Shown here: positions 28,894-38,302 of the stretch, one piece after another
How the letters are laid out: each line of letters starts with the position of its first letter
Numbering within the stretch: the stretch's first letter is position 1
NCBI RefSeq assembly: GCF_947503465.1
Contig: NZ_CANNDN010000001.1
Coordinates: forward strand, 806,001-870,000
Length of the DNA stretch: 64,000 nucleotides
Direction of reading: 5' to 3'
Source of the DNA: an uncultured Tateyamaria sp.
GTDB lineage: Bacteria; Pseudomonadota; Alphaproteobacteria; Rhodobacterales; Rhodobacteraceae
Program-made: the position numbers and the translations under genes
Notes under the pieces: generated by a model
The model's database searches: none
The model's input: the letters and a program-made list of their open reading frames with translations, nothing else
What the model was told of the DNA's origin: nothing

Positions 28894-30393
28894 ATGAACG
28901 AGATTGCGGCAATCAATCCGACGGGTGTGGCGGTTCAGGACGCCGAGACCATGCCCCACTCGATCGAGGCCGAGCAGCAATTGCTGGGCGCGATCCTGAC
29001 CAACAATGACATCTACGACCGGGTCGCGGCGATCATCAGTCCCGATCATTTCTATGACCCGGTGCATGCGCGCATCTTCGAGATTTCCGCCGCCCGGATC
29101 GCCAAGAACAACCTGGCCTCGCCCGTGACGCTCAAGGCGTTCATGGAGGATGACGAGGGCCTGAAGGAGCTGGGTGGCCCGGCCTATCTCGCGCGGCTTG
29201 CGGGGGCCGCGATCAGCGCCTTTGCCGTGCGTGACTATGCCCAGATGATCTATGATCTTGCAGTGCGCCGCGACCTGATCCAGCTGGGGCGCGACATCAG
29301 CGCCAAGGCGGCCAAGGTCGATGTCGCCTCGGAACCGAGGGAACAGATTGTCGAGGCCGAACAGGCGCTTTACAAGCTGGCCGAACAGGGCACGTCCGAG
29401 GGTGGTTTTCAAAGCTTTCTCAAGGCTGTAACCGACGCGGTTAATGTGGCCAACGCCGCCTATCAGCGCGAAGGGGGCCTTGCCGGCATCTCGACCGGGC
29501 TGATTGACATGGACAAGAAGCTGGGCGGGTTGCACCCGTCTGACCTGTTGATCCTTGCGGGCCGACCGTCGATGGGGAAAACCTCGCTTGCCACGAACAT
29601 CGCCTTCAACATCGCCAAGGCCTACAAGAAGGGCCTGAAGCCCGACGGGTCTGAGGGGGCCATCGAAGGCGGTGTCGTCGGCTTTTATTCGCTTGAGATG
29701 AGCGCGGAGCAGTTGGCTGCACGGATCCTGTCCGAGGCGGCCGAAGTGCCGTCCGAGAACATCCGGCGCGGCGACATGACCGAGGCCGAGTTCCGCCGGT
29801 TCGTGGACGCGGCCAAGCAGCTTGAGGCCTGCCCGCTTTATATCGATGACACCCCCGCCATCCCGATTGCCCAGCTTGCGGCGCGGGCACGGCGGTTGAA
29901 GCGCACCCATGGTCTGGACGTGTTGATTGTCGACTATTTGCAGCTGGTGCGCGGCGGGGCCGACAACCGGGTGCAGGAGATCGCGGAGATTTCCATGGGC
30001 CTGAAGGCCATCGCGAAAGAGCTGAACATTCCCGTCATTGCCCTGTCCCAGCTGTCGCGCCAGGTCGAAAGCCGGGATGACAAACGGCCGCAATTGTCGG
30101 ACCTGCGGGAATCGGGGTCCATCGAACAGGATGCGGACGTGGTGATGTTCGTGTTCCGCGAGGAATATTACAAGGAGCGCGAAAAGCCGGGCGATCACGA
30201 TCTGGAAGCCATGGCGAAATGGCAGGAAGAGATGGAGCGGCTGCATGGCCGCGCCGAAGTGATCATCGGCAAACAGCGTCACGGCCCCATCGGCACGGTC
30301 GACCTGTCCTTCGAAGGGCGGTTCACGCGCTTTGGCAACCTGGTCCAGCCCTGGCAGCAGGGCAATGGCGGCGGCACCGACGTCGGGTTCTGA
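28894..30393 (+). CDS. dnaB: Replicative DNA helicase
   Basis: The product of 499 residues is a full-length DnaB. The N-terminal primase-interacting domain starts at MPHSIEAEQQLLGAIL, and the RecA-like helicase domain follows with Walker A GRPSMGKTS near residue 228. The LIVDYLQLV block and GKQRHGPIGTV are near the end. It unwinds DNA ahead of the replication fork. Neighbouring genes (alr, radA) are the usual roseobacter order. Confidence 0.97.
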   Translation: MNEIAAINPTGVAVQDAETMPHSIEAEQQLLGAILTNNDIYDRVAAIISPDHFYDPVHARIFEISAARIAKNNLASPVTLKAFMEDDEGLKELGGPAYLARLAGAAISAFAVRDYAQMIYDLAVRRDLIQLGRDISAKAAKVDVASEPREQIVEAEQALYKLAEQGTSEGGFQSFLKAVTDAVNVANAAYQREGGLAGISTGLIDMDKKLGGLHPSDLLILAGRPSMGKTSLATNIAFNIAKAYKKGLKPDGSEGAIEGGVVGFYSLEMSAEQLAARILSEAAEVPSENIRRGDMTEAEFRRFVDAAKQLEACPLYIDDTPAIPIAQLAARARRLKRTHGLDVLIVDYLQLVRGGADNRVQEIAEISMGLKAIAKELNIPVIALSQLSRQVESRDDKRPQLSDLRESGSIEQDADVVMFVFREEYYKEREKPGDHDLEAMAKWQEEMERLHGRAEVIIGKQRHGPIGTVDLSFEGRFTRFGNLVQPWQQGNGGGTDVGF

Positions 30394-30426
30394 TCCGGAG
30401 GACCGCATGCGCGGACGCCATGTTTC

Positions 30427-30485
30427 AGGGGGCTCTGCCCCCGGCCTGCGGCCTCCCCCGTCGTATTTTCAGTCGGAAGAAGGGC
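30427..30485 (+). repeat. Roseobacter-type intergenic repeat, copy b
   Basis: GGGGGCTCTGCCCCC hairpin, a GC-rich block ending in CCCCCG, TCGTATTTTCAGTCGG and an AAGAAGGG tail. It fills most of the spacer between dnaB and the DUF1194 gene. Confidence 0.65.
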
Positions 30486-30537
30486 GCATTCCAGCTTTTG
30501 ATTGGACAGGTGCGGCGTTGTCTTGCACGCTGCGGTC

Positions 30538-31338
30538 ATGCGGTTTCTGTGTGTCTGGCTTTTCCTGGTGGCATCATCCCTGCATGCGCAGGACGGTGTT
30601 GAGGTTGACGTCGAGTTGTTTCTTGCCGTCGATGTCAGCCGGTCGATGCAACCCTATGAACTGGAAATCCAGCGCCGGGGCTATGCCGCGGCCCTTGTGT
30701 CGCCCGAGGTGCAGGCGGCCATCGCCGGCGGATTTCTGGGCCGTATCGCCATCACCTATGTAGAATGGGCCGGCGCCGATCATCAACGCGAGATCGTGCC
30801 GTGGACCGTGCTGGCCACGCCCCGGGATGCGGCCCGCGTCGCCGCGCAGATCACGGCGCATTTTGACGAGGGGATGCGCCGCACCTCGATCTCGGGCGCG
30901 TTGACCCATGCCGCCGACAGTATCTATGCCAATGGGTTCGATGGCTTGCGCCGGGTGATCGACGTGTCGGGCGACGGGCCGAACAACATGGGCGATCCCG
31001 TCACGCAGGCCCGTGACGCCGTTCTGGCACGTGGTATCACCATCAACGGCTTGCCCCTGATGACGCAGGATGAGGGCCTCATGGCCCGGTGGAACATTCC
31101 CGATCTGGACGTCTACTATACCGCGTGTGTGATCGGGGGCACCGGTGCATTCGTGGTGCCGGTTCTGGACTGGTCCGAGTTCGAGGACGCGGTGCGGCGC
31201 AAACTGGTCCTGGAGATTGCTGGTCAGCCTGTCCGCCTGTGGCGGGCCCAGGCCCGGGCCGAGGCGCAAGCACCCTACAATTGCATGATCGGCGAGGAAA
31301 TCTGGCTGCGCAATCGCGACATCTTTGCCCTGCCCTGA
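30538..31338 (+). CDS. DUF1194 secreted VWA-like protein
   Basis: This 266-residue protein has a signal peptide ([18 protein letters not shown]) followed by a VWA-like fold starting [15 protein letters not shown], whose DVSRSM matches a metal-ion-dependent adhesion site. [15 protein letters not shown] is a second conserved block. DUF1194 proteins are predicted periplasmic or exported factors of unknown function in alphaproteobacteria. The ATG at 30538 gives a clean signal peptide. It stands between dnaB and alr, a typical order in the group. Confidence 0.85.
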   Translation: MRFLCVWLFLVASSLHAQDGVEVDVELFLAVDVSRSMQPYELEIQRRGYAAALVSPEVQAAIAGGFLGRIAITYVEWAGADHQREIVPWTVLATPRDAARVAAQITAHFDEGMRRTSISGALTHAADSIYANGFDGLRRVIDVSGDGPNNMGDPVTQARDAVLARGITINGLPLMTQDEGLMARWNIPDLDVYYTACVIGGTGAFVVPVLDWSEFEDAVRRKLVLEIAGQPVRLWRAQARAEAQAPYNCMIGEEIWLRNRDIFALP

Positions 31339-31394
31339 CGCAGGCGCGCTTTTTCCCCTTCACCAATCCGCGCGCTCCTGCCAAACAGGCGCGC

Positions 31395-32429
31395 ATGACG
31401 TCCGCGACACTCTCGATCGACCTTGGCGCATTGGTGCGCAACTGGCAGGCTCTGGACGCCCTGAGCGAGGGCGAGACGGGGGCCGTGGTGAAGGCCAATG
31501 GCTATGGGCTTGGTGCCCCGGTTGTCGGTCGGGCCTTGATGCGTGCGGGGGTCCGCAGCTTTTTCGTGGCCACCGCGGAGGAAGGCAACATTTTGCGCGC
31601 CGCCATCGGGCAAGGGCCCGACATCTATGTCTTTTCCGGACATATGGCGGGGGACACCAAGCCCATGCGCGAGGCGGCCCTGACCCCCTTGCTGAATTCC
31701 GTCGATCAGATGCTGCGCCATGTCGAGGCGCTGCCCGGTCACCCCTTTGGCATACAGCTGGACAGCGGCATGAACCGGCTGGGCATGGAGCCGGGCGAGT
31801 GGTCCGCCGTGCGCGACATCGCAGTGGCCCAGGGCCCGACCCTGATTATGTCGCACCTGGCCTGCGCAGATGAGCCGGACCACGCGATGAACGCGCACCA
31901 GCTGGCCGAGTTTCGCGCGATGACAGACGGGCTGGAGGCCCGCAGGTCGCTGGCGGCCACGGGTGGCACGCTTTTGGGCCGCCCCTATCATTTCGACATG
32001 ACCCGGCCGGGCATCGGTCTTTATGGCGGGCTGCCCTTTGTGGACGCCGTGCCTGTTGTCACGCTGGATCTGCCGGTCATTCAGGTGCGCGACGTGATGC
32101 AGGGCGAAACGGTGGGCTATGGCAATACCTGGACCGCGCCGCGCGATGCGCGGATTGCCACCGTATCGGGGGGCTATGCCGATGGGCTGATCCGCGCGAT
32201 GGGTTCCAAGGCCACCCTGTTTGCAGGGGATGTCCCCTGTCCCGTTGTGGGCCGCGTGTCCATGGACCTGATGACGGTCGATGTGACCGAACTGGACCAC
32301 GATCCAGCGGAACTGCAATTGATGGGGCGTCACCAGTCGGTGGATACCGTGGCCGAGGCCGCAGGCACGATCGGGTACGAGATTTTGACCTCGCTTGGCC
32401 TGCGCTATGCCCGGAACCTGATGACATGA
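31395..32429 (+). CDS. alr: Alanine racemase
   Basis: The 344-residue enzyme supplies D-alanine for peptidoglycan. The PLP lysine is residue 33 in [11 protein letters not shown]; the second catalytic base is the tyrosine in GYGNTW near residue 239. A C-terminal beta domain with [11 protein letters not shown] completes the family pattern. Its stop overlaps the mlaE start by four bases, so the two are translationally linked. Confidence 0.95.
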   Translation: MTSATLSIDLGALVRNWQALDALSEGETGAVVKANGYGLGAPVVGRALMRAGVRSFFVATAEEGNILRAAIGQGPDIYVFSGHMAGDTKPMREAALTPLLNSVDQMLRHVEALPGHPFGIQLDSGMNRLGMEPGEWSAVRDIAVAQGPTLIMSHLACADEPDHAMNAHQLAEFRAMTDGLEARRSLAATGGTLLGRPYHFDMTRPGIGLYGGLPFVDAVPVVTLDLPVIQVRDVMQGETVGYGNTWTAPRDARIATVSGGYADGLIRAMGSKATLFAGDVPCPVVGRVSMDLMTVDVTELDHDPAELQLMGRHQSVDTVAEAAGTIGYEILTSLGLRYARNLMT

Positions 32430-33199
32430 AGCTGCTGGCCGGGATCGGTGCGGTGACCCTTGGCCTGTTGGCGGCCATTGGTCGCGTCGCCATGTTCTTC
32501 GGCGCGGCGGTCAGCCATCTGGTGCGGCCCCCGTTCTATCCGCGCGAATTCGCGCTGGCCCTGTTGAACATCGGGTGGCTGTCCTTGCCGGTTGTGGGCC
32601 TGACGGCCATTTTCACGGGGGGCGCGTTGGCCCTGCAGATCTATGCCGGGGGCGCGCGGTTCAATGCCGAAGCCGTGGTGCCGCAGATCGTGGCCATCGG
32701 CATGGTGCGCGAATTGGGCCCGGTGCTGGTGGGCCTGATGATCGCGGCGCGCGTGACCTCGTCCATCGCGGCCGAGATTGCGACGATGAAGGTCACCGAA
32801 CAGATCGATGCGCTGGTGACCCTATCGACGCATCCGATGAAATACCTGACCGTGCCGCGTGTGCTGGCCGCGACGCTGGCGGTGCCCCTTCTGGTTGCCG
32901 TAGGCGACATCATCGGCATCTTTGGCGGATACGCGGTGGCAACCGGCACGCTGGGCTTCAATGCGGCGGCCTACATTCAGAACACCGTCGATTTCCTGGA
33001 GCTGCGCGACATCACCTCGTCCCTTGCGAAGGGGGCTGTGTTTGGGTGTCTGGCCGCCTTGATGGGCTGCTATTTCGGGATGAATTCGGGCCGGGGCGCG
33101 CAGGGTGTGGGCCGTGCGACAAAAGGATCGGTCGAGGCCGCCGCCGTCCTGATCCTTGCCGCCAACTTCGTTCTGACAGGGGTGTTCTTTTCGCTATGA
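32426..33199 (+). CDS. mlaE: MlaE-type ABC transporter permease
   Basis: This 257-residue membrane protein has the MlaE family pattern: an [13 protein letters not shown] start, the [17 protein letters not shown] loop and a final hydrophobic helix. It forms the channel of the Mla system, moving phospholipids between inner and outer membrane. It overlaps both alr and mlaF by ATGA. No MlaD gene follows in this window; in this group it is often encoded elsewhere. Confidence 0.9.
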   Translation: MKLLAGIGAVTLGLLAAIGRVAMFFGAAVSHLVRPPFYPREFALALLNIGWLSLPVVGLTAIFTGGALALQIYAGGARFNAEAVVPQIVAIGMVRELGPVLVGLMIAARVTSSIAAEIATMKVTEQIDALVTLSTHPMKYLTVPRVLAATLAVPLLVAVGDIIGIFGGYAVATGTLGFNAAAYIQNTVDFLELRDITSSLAKGAVFGCLAALMGCYFGMNSGRGAQGVGRATKGSVEAAAVLILAANFVLTGVFFSL

Positions 33200-33945
33200 T
33201 CACGCTGTCGGACGTTCACAAATCCTTTGGTGCCAACCATGTGTTGCGCGGCGTCGACCTGCAGGTGGACAAGGGCACGTCGATGGTCATCATCGGCGGA
33301 TCGGGCACCGGCAAGTCGATCACGATCAAGACCATTCTGGGCCTTGTCACGCCTGACCGGGGCACCATTACGGTGGACGGTCAGGATGTGACGCAGACCG
33401 GGGATCGGGACGCGTTCCTGGCGCGGTTCGGCATGCTGTTCCAGGGGGCTGCGCTGTTTGATTCGCTGCCCGTGTGGCAAAACGTGGCGTTTCGCCTGTT
33501 GCGCGGCAGTCTGGCCCGCCCGAAGGACGAGGCGCGCGAGATTGCCATCGAAAAGCTGCGCCGCGTGGGTCTGACCCCTGACGTGGCGGACCGTCTGCCG
33601 GCCGAGTTGTCGGGCGGCATGCAGAAACGCGTGGGTCTGGCCCGCGCCATCGCGGCCGAACCCGAGATCATCTTTTTCGATGAACCCACCACCGGGCTTG
33701 ATCCGATCATGGCGGGGGTCATCAACGATCTGATCCGGGAGATCGTGACCGAGATGGGGGCCACGACCATGACCATCACCCATGACATGACCTCGGTCCG
33801 GACAATCGCCGACACCGTCGCCATGCTGCATGGCGGCAAGATCCGATGGACGGGGCCCGTCGCAGATATTGATGCCGCCGGTGATCCTTATGTGGATCAG
33901 TTCATCCATGGGCGCGCCGAAGGTCCGATTGAAACGGTGCGCTGA
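33196..33945 (+). CDS. mlaF: MlaF-type ABC transporter ATP-binding protein
   Basis: The ATPase has 249 residues, with Walker A GGSGTGKS near residue 36, the LSGGMQKRVGLARA signature, and Walker B IIFFDEPTTGLDP. It pairs with the upstream permease for outer-membrane phospholipid transport. The start overlaps the mlaE stop. Confidence 0.92.
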   Translation: MITLSDVHKSFGANHVLRGVDLQVDKGTSMVIIGGSGTGKSITIKTILGLVTPDRGTITVDGQDVTQTGDRDAFLARFGMLFQGAALFDSLPVWQNVAFRLLRGSLARPKDEAREIAIEKLRRVGLTPDVADRLPAELSGGMQKRVGLARAIAAEPEIIFFDEPTTGLDPIMAGVINDLIREIVTEMGATTMTITHDMTSVRTIADTVAMLHGGKIRWTGPVADIDAAGDPYVDQFIHGRAEGPIETVR

Positions 33946-33994
33946 GCCGCAAACGTGATCCAAAGGCCGCTTGTCAGCGACGCCATGTGTTTGA

Positions 33995-34042
33995 TTGGGG
34001 CGCTGCCCCAAACCCCGAAGTATTTTTCGCCAGAAGAAAGGG
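33995..34042 (+). repeat. Roseobacter-type intergenic repeat, copy c
   Basis: TTGGGGC-GCT-GCCCCAA hairpin, ACCCCGAAGTATTTTTCGCC and an AGAAGAAAGG tail. The tail provides a purine-rich site shortly before the PqiA-like start at 34051. Confidence 0.65.
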
Positions 34043-34050
34043 TCAAGGGG

Positions 34051-34533
34051 ATGAACGACAATGATGGGCAGGTGTCGCGGGTGCACCCGGTTCTTGTGTG
34101 GCTGAACCTGTCCCTGCTTGTGCTTTTTCCGGTGGCGTGGGCTGCGCCATTGATGCGGGCGGGGCTGTTGCCCCTGTTCAAGCTCAAGGAGATTTCGATC
34201 CTCAGCGGCGTGCAGTCTTTGTGGGGCACGGATGTCTTTCTGGCACTGGTTGTGACCGTTTTTGCCCTTGTGGCCCCGATGGCCAAGACGGTTGGCCTGG
34301 CCCTGCTGCATTGGAACCTTTTGCGCCCGCGCCTGGCGCCTGTGCTGCGTGTGTTGGGGAAACTGGCCATGGCCGACATCTTTCTGATCGCCATTTACAT
34401 CACGGTTGCCAAAGGTGTAGGCGTCGGACGCCTGGAAGTGGCGTGGGGCCTGTACCTGTTCACGGCCTGCATTCTGGTGTCGTTCTGGGTCAGCATTCAA
34501 ACGGAACGAAACCAGCGTCACGCCCCGGATTGA
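34051..34533 (+). CDS. PqiA-like integral membrane protein
   Basis: This 160-residue protein has four predicted transmembrane segments and a paraquat-inducible protein A pattern (PLFKLKEISILSGVQSLW; the KLAMADIFLIAI helix). PqiA proteins are linked to Mla-like lipid transport, which fits its place after mlaEF. It is much shorter than two-domain PqiA, a single repeat unit. The ATG at 34051 is used because the repeat tail GAAAGGG gives it a ribosome binding site. Confidence 0.8.
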   Translation: MNDNDGQVSRVHPVLVWLNLSLLVLFPVAWAAPLMRAGLLPLFKLKEISILSGVQSLWGTDVFLALVVTVFALVAPMAKTVGLALLHWNLLRPRLAPVLRVLGKLAMADIFLIAIYITVAKGVGVGRLEVAWGLYLFTACILVSFWVSIQTERNQRHAPD

Positions 34534-34650
34534 GCAGCGATTGGAAACAATCGTCGGCTGAAGCACCCGGCAGTCACCACTTTTTGACTGTATTTTCCGA
34601 AGCTTAAAGGTATGATCCTGCATCTTTTGTGTCTTCTGGGGGGAAGGCTG

Positions 34651-35400
34651 GTGAACCATATTGTTTTTGCTGCCCGGGTTTTTGCGGCAACCATGCGCCG
34701 CCTGGCGCTTTTTCTTTTTGCGGGTCTGGCCCTTCTTCTGGTGGGGGCGACGGGGATGGCAACGGCCGGACTCTGGCCGTGGATCGATGTCCCGATCATG
34801 TGGGACGGCACCCATGTGGTGCAGGCGGGCATGTTTGCGCAGATCGGTCTGACGATCTTTGCCGTGGCCTTGTGTTTCTTCCTGCCCACGAACATCCGCA
34901 TCATGCAGTTGGAGACCTCGCACCGGCAATTCAATGTCGGCGTGGATGACATCACCCGCGCCTATCACGCCGCCCACCACGGCGACCGCGACGGTGCGTT
35001 TACCCTGGGCGACGCGTTCGAAAGCACGCGCGACCGGTTGGCCTTTTTGCGTGATCATCCCGACCTTGGCATGCTTGAGCCCGAGCTTTTGGAACTGGCT
35101 GCCAAGATGTCCCATATCAGCCGCGATCTGGCCGAGGCCTATTCCACCGACAAGGTCGAGCGCGCGCGGTCCTTTCTGCAGCAGCGCCAGTTCGAGATCG
35201 AGCAGTTCAACGACCGGCTGGAACAGGCCAAGGCCATCCATGGTGAGTTTTCGACGTGGATCAACCGACTGGACCTTGAGGAAAACGTGGCCCGTGCGCA
35301 GCTTGAACGCCTGCTGGACGAGATGGAGCGCCTGCTGCCCGAACTGAACCAGCCCGCACAGCCCGCGAAGGTCACCCAACTGCCCATGCGCGTCGAATAG
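34651..35400 (+). CDS. Membrane-anchored coiled-coil protein of unknown function
   Basis: The protein has about 249 residues, with two transmembrane segments in the first 85 and then a long helical, charged region (heptad-like EQFNDRLEQAKAI, ENVARAQLERLLDEMERLL). Homologs in roseobacters are sometimes called DNA repair proteins without clear evidence; I see no nuclease or DNA-binding motif. The start is uncertain: a GTG at 34651 with GGGGGGAAGG before it, or an ATG at 34612 with poor spacing. It precedes radA. Confidence 0.65.
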   Translation: MNHIVFAARVFAATMRRLALFLFAGLALLLVGATGMATAGLWPWIDVPIMWDGTHVVQAGMFAQIGLTIFAVALCFFLPTNIRIMQLETSHRQFNVGVDDITRAYHAAHHGDRDGAFTLGDAFESTRDRLAFLRDHPDLGMLEPELLELAAKMSHISRDLAEAYSTDKVERARSFLQQRQFEIEQFNDRLEQAKAIHGEFSTWINRLDLEENVARAQLERLLDEMERLLPELNQPAQPAKVTQLPMRVE

Positions 35401-35439
35401 GGCTTGCCCGCCCCTGCACCCGCTGGCAGACCAAACGCC

Positions 35440-36807
35440 ATGGCTAAATCCGCGCCCACCTATTCCTGTTCGTCCTGCGGGGCCACGTTCTCGAAATGGT
35501 CGGGACGCTGCGACAGCTGTGGCGAATGGAACACCATCACCGAAGACACCGGCCTGTCGGCAGGCCCCTCGGGCAAGGGGTTGGGCGCGCAGCGCGGCAG
35601 AACGGTTGCCCTGACCGACCTGAGCACGGAAGAGGCCCCGCCGCCACGCACGCAAAGCAAGGTCGCGGAATTGGACCGTGTGCTGGGGGGGGGCCTTGTG
35701 CCCGCCTCTGCCATTCTGGTGGGCGGTGATCCGGGCATCGGGAAATCGACCCTGCTGTTGCAGGCTGCGGCGCGTTTTGCCCGCAAGGGATTGAAGACGA
35801 TCTATGTCAGCGGGGAAGAAGCCAGCGCGCAGGTGCGCATGCGCGCCCAGCGCCTTGGGCTGGCGGATGCGCCGGTGCAACTGGCCGCCGACACCAACCT
35901 GCGCAACATCCTGACCACACTCGAGGCCGAGGCCCCCGGCCTTGCGATCATCGATTCCATTCAGACCATGTGGCTTGATACCGTGGACAGTGCGCCCGGC
36001 TCCGTCTCTCAGGTGCGCGCGGCGGCGCATGAGTTGACCACATTTGCCAAGCGCAAGGGCATCAGCGTCATTCTGGTGGGGCACGTCACCAAGGAAGGTC
36101 AGATCGCAGGCCCCCGCGTGGTTGAACATATGGTCGACACGGTTCTGTATTTCGAGGGGGAACGCGGCCACCAGTTCCGCATCCTGCGCGCGGTCAAGAA
36201 CCGGTTTGGCCCGGCGGACGAGATTGGCGTGTTCGAGATGACGGGCAAGGGGCTGGCCGAGGTGACCAACCCGTCGGCCCTGTTCCTGTCCGAACGGGGT
36301 GCGCCATCGCCCGGATCGGTCGTGTTCGCGGGTATCGAGGGCACACGGCCCGTGTTGTGCGAGATGCAGGCGCTTGTTGCGCCGTCGCCCCATTCCCAGG
36401 CCCGCCGCACGGTCGTGGGTTGGGATGGCGGACGGCTTGCCATGATCCTGGCCGTGCTCGAAGCGCGCTGTGGCATCCCCTTTGCGGGGCTGGACGTCTA
36501 TCTGAACGTCGCGGGCGGCATGAAGATCAGTGAACCCGCCGCCGATCTGGCGGTCGCGGCAGCACTCTTGTCTGCGCGCGAAGACAGCGCTTTGCCTGCT
36601 GACACGGTGCTTTTTGGCGAAATAAGTCTCTCTGGCGCGCTGAGACCCGCCCCCCAGACGGAAAACAGGTTGAAAGAAGCCCAAAAACTTGGTTTTTCCT
36701 CAGCCATCGCACCCAAGGGCGGCAAAACCCAAAGTGCGCCCGGAATGACGCTGAAGCGCTTCAGCGACCTGACCGGATTTGTTGGGGACGTGTTCGGCGC
36801 AGGGTAA
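35440..36807 (+). CDS. radA: DNA repair protein RadA (Sms)
   Basis: The 455-residue protein shows the full RadA layout: a zinc finger CSSCGATFSKWSGRCDSC near residue 8, the Walker A GDPGIGKSTLLLQ near 97, the RadA-specific KNRFGP motif near 253, and a Lon-like C-terminal domain. It promotes branch migration in recombination repair. Upstream TTG starts are possible, but the ATG at 35440 fits the family. Confidence 0.95.
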   Translation: MAKSAPTYSCSSCGATFSKWSGRCDSCGEWNTITEDTGLSAGPSGKGLGAQRGRTVALTDLSTEEAPPPRTQSKVAELDRVLGGGLVPASAILVGGDPGIGKSTLLLQAAARFARKGLKTIYVSGEEASAQVRMRAQRLGLADAPVQLAADTNLRNILTTLEAEAPGLAIIDSIQTMWLDTVDSAPGSVSQVRAAAHELTTFAKRKGISVILVGHVTKEGQIAGPRVVEHMVDTVLYFEGERGHQFRILRAVKNRFGPADEIGVFEMTGKGLAEVTNPSALFLSERGAPSPGSVVFAGIEGTRPVLCEMQALVAPSPHSQARRTVVGWDGGRLAMILAVLEARCGIPFAGLDVYLNVAGGMKISEPAADLAVAAALLSAREDSALPADTVLFGEISLSGALRPAPQTENRLKEAQKLGFSSAIAPKGGKTQSAPGMTLKRFSDLTGFVGDVFGAG

Positions 36808-36839
36808 GCGCCCTCGGGGCAGAATAAAGGGGCAGGACC

Positions 36840-37394
36840 ATGGAAGGGTTCACCATCATTGACGGCGTCGTTGCCGTGGTCATCATCCTGTCGGCCCTTC
36901 TGGCCTATGGGCGCGGGTTCGTGCGCGAAGCCATGGCAATTGCGGGCTGGATCGCGGCCGCGATCCTGGCATTCCTGTTCGCCCCTCGGGTCGAGCCGCT
37001 GGTGCGCGAGATCCCCGTTGTCGGCGAGTTCATCGCCGACAGTTGCGAATTGAGTATCATCGGGGCCTTTGCCCTCGTCTTTACCATCGCGCTGATCGTG
37101 GTGTCGTTGTTCACGCCGCTGTTTTCATCGCTGGTGCAACGGTCGGCCCTCGGGGGCTTGGATCAGGGGCTGGGCTTTCTCTTTGGCGTGGCCCGGGGCG
37201 TGTTGCTGGTGGCCATCGCGTTCTTTGTCTATGACACCGTGATCACCGGACAGGAATTCACCATCGTGGATGAAAGCCGGTCGGCCGCCGTCTTTGGCCG
37301 CTTTACCGGACAGATCGAAGAGCAGAACCCCGAACAGGCGCTTGGGTGGATCACCCGACAGTACGAGAGCCTTGTGGGGGCCTGCAGCGAATAA
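36840..37394 (+). CDS. cvpA: CvpA family membrane protein
   Basis: This 184-residue protein has four transmembrane helices and the CvpA start FTIIDGVVAVVIILSALLAY followed by GRGFVREAM. CvpA genes commonly precede purF. Here a Hint-domain gene is placed between them, as a separate unit with its own leader. Confidence 0.88.
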   Translation: MEGFTIIDGVVAVVIILSALLAYGRGFVREAMAIAGWIAAAILAFLFAPRVEPLVREIPVVGEFIADSCELSIIGAFALVFTIALIVVSLFTPLFSSLVQRSALGGLDQGLGFLFGVARGVLLVAIAFFVYDTVITGQEFTIVDESRSAAVFGRFTGQIEEQNPEQALGWITRQYESLVGACSE

Positions 37395-37466
37395 GCTCCT
37401 TTGGGCCGCAGGGAATCAGACAATTCAGAGGCAGTGTCGCCGCACGCGGCACGCGGTCGTGGTTAA

Positions 37467-37608
37467 CCAGTGGTGAATTGCGTCGCCCGCAAGCGGAGAG
37501 TGCACGCCCTGCACCCCCCACTGGTGACTGTGGCGAAACAGCGCCCGGCTTTGGCCGTGGTTGTGACGAAAAAGCGGCAGATTTGTGGAGCGTTCTGGTC
37601 GCCAGAAC
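37467..37608 (+). promoter_or_regulatory. Structured leader with nested inverted repeats before a Hint gene
   Basis: CCAGTGG (37467-37473) can pair with CCACTGG (37518-37524) and encloses a GTGCA-CGCCC-TGCAC hairpin (37500-37514). Nearer the gene is a perfect GTTCTGG-TCG-CCAGAAC palindrome (37592-37608), 35 bases before the start. These may be operators or leader RNA structure. The rest of the 249-base spacer shows nothing clear. Confidence 0.35.
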
Positions 37609-37643
37609 ACATCACACACAGACCTGCCCCGGAGGACACAATC

Positions 37644-38213
37644 ATGTTTCTGAACCACGACACAGCATTCGCAGAGATCACCCCTGTTGCCAGCCCCATG
37701 ACGCCGCGCATTTCGGCAACGATGACGGCCCACACGATGCTTGAAACCGAAGCCGGGTGGACCACCGTCGATGGCCTGCAAGCCGGGGACGCGGTGGCGA
37801 CCCTGGACGGCGGGTTTGCCCCGATCACGGCCATCACCCGGTCAGATCGCGCCGCCCCCCTCGTGCACATTCCGGGTGGCGTCCTGTCCACCTGTTCCGA
37901 TATCACCCTGCCTGCCGATGCCTATGTGGCGCTGCATACCCCGGCCGGCTGGATCGACGCCCCGGTTGTCGCGATCCCGGTCAAGGCGCTGAGCGGGTGG
38001 CGCGGTGTGCGACCGACCCTGTTTCACGGGCCTGATCTGGCGCAACTGCACTTTGACACCGAAGAGATGATCTTTGCCCAGACGGGCCTGTTGATCCACG
38101 CGGCCCCGGCCACGGAAGAGACCTTTTTTCCCCGCCTCGACTATGGCAATGCGCGTGCGATGCTGGCTGCGACCGCCGGCAAGTTTGGCCAACCGGACAC
38201 TGTCGCTGCGTAA
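37644..38213 (+). CDS. Hint-domain-like protein with degenerate catalytic sites
   Basis: This 189-residue protein matches the Hint_2 pattern from residue 33: a WTTVDGLQAGDAVATLDGG core and a later LHFDTEEMIFAQTG block. The position of the nucleophilic cysteine is a threonine (ATMTAHT) and the histidine of the FDTH block is glutamate. It is therefore unlikely to self-splice. A GGAGG site precedes the ATG by eight bases. It lies between cvpA and purF. Other Hint proteins are at 44975 and 55499. Confidence 0.7.
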   Translation: MFLNHDTAFAEITPVASPMTPRISATMTAHTMLETEAGWTTVDGLQAGDAVATLDGGFAPITAITRSDRAAPLVHIPGGVLSTCSDITLPADAYVALHTPAGWIDAPVVAIPVKALSGWRGVRPTLFHGPDLAQLHFDTEEMIFAQTGLLIHAAPATEETFFPRLDYGNARAMLAATAGKFGQPDTVAA

Positions 38214-38302
38214 AGGGTCGCAGTTTGTGATCCTTTCGTGACAGGAACAGCGGGGCTTGGTACACCGCGCCCATATCCCCTTCACGGATTCGGAGCCGCC
38301 CC

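Noticed and set aside
33070-36684. A minus-strand open frame of about 1200 codons opposite mlaF, the coiled-coil gene and radA
   Set aside because: It runs antisense through several clearly identified genes, has a low-complexity His/Arg/Gly-rich translation and no family motif; it is a high-GC shadow frame.
37592-37608. GTTCTGG-TCG-CCAGAAC considered as a LexA box
   Set aside because: The alphaproteobacterial LexA box is a direct repeat GTTC-N7-GTTC; this is an inverted repeat.
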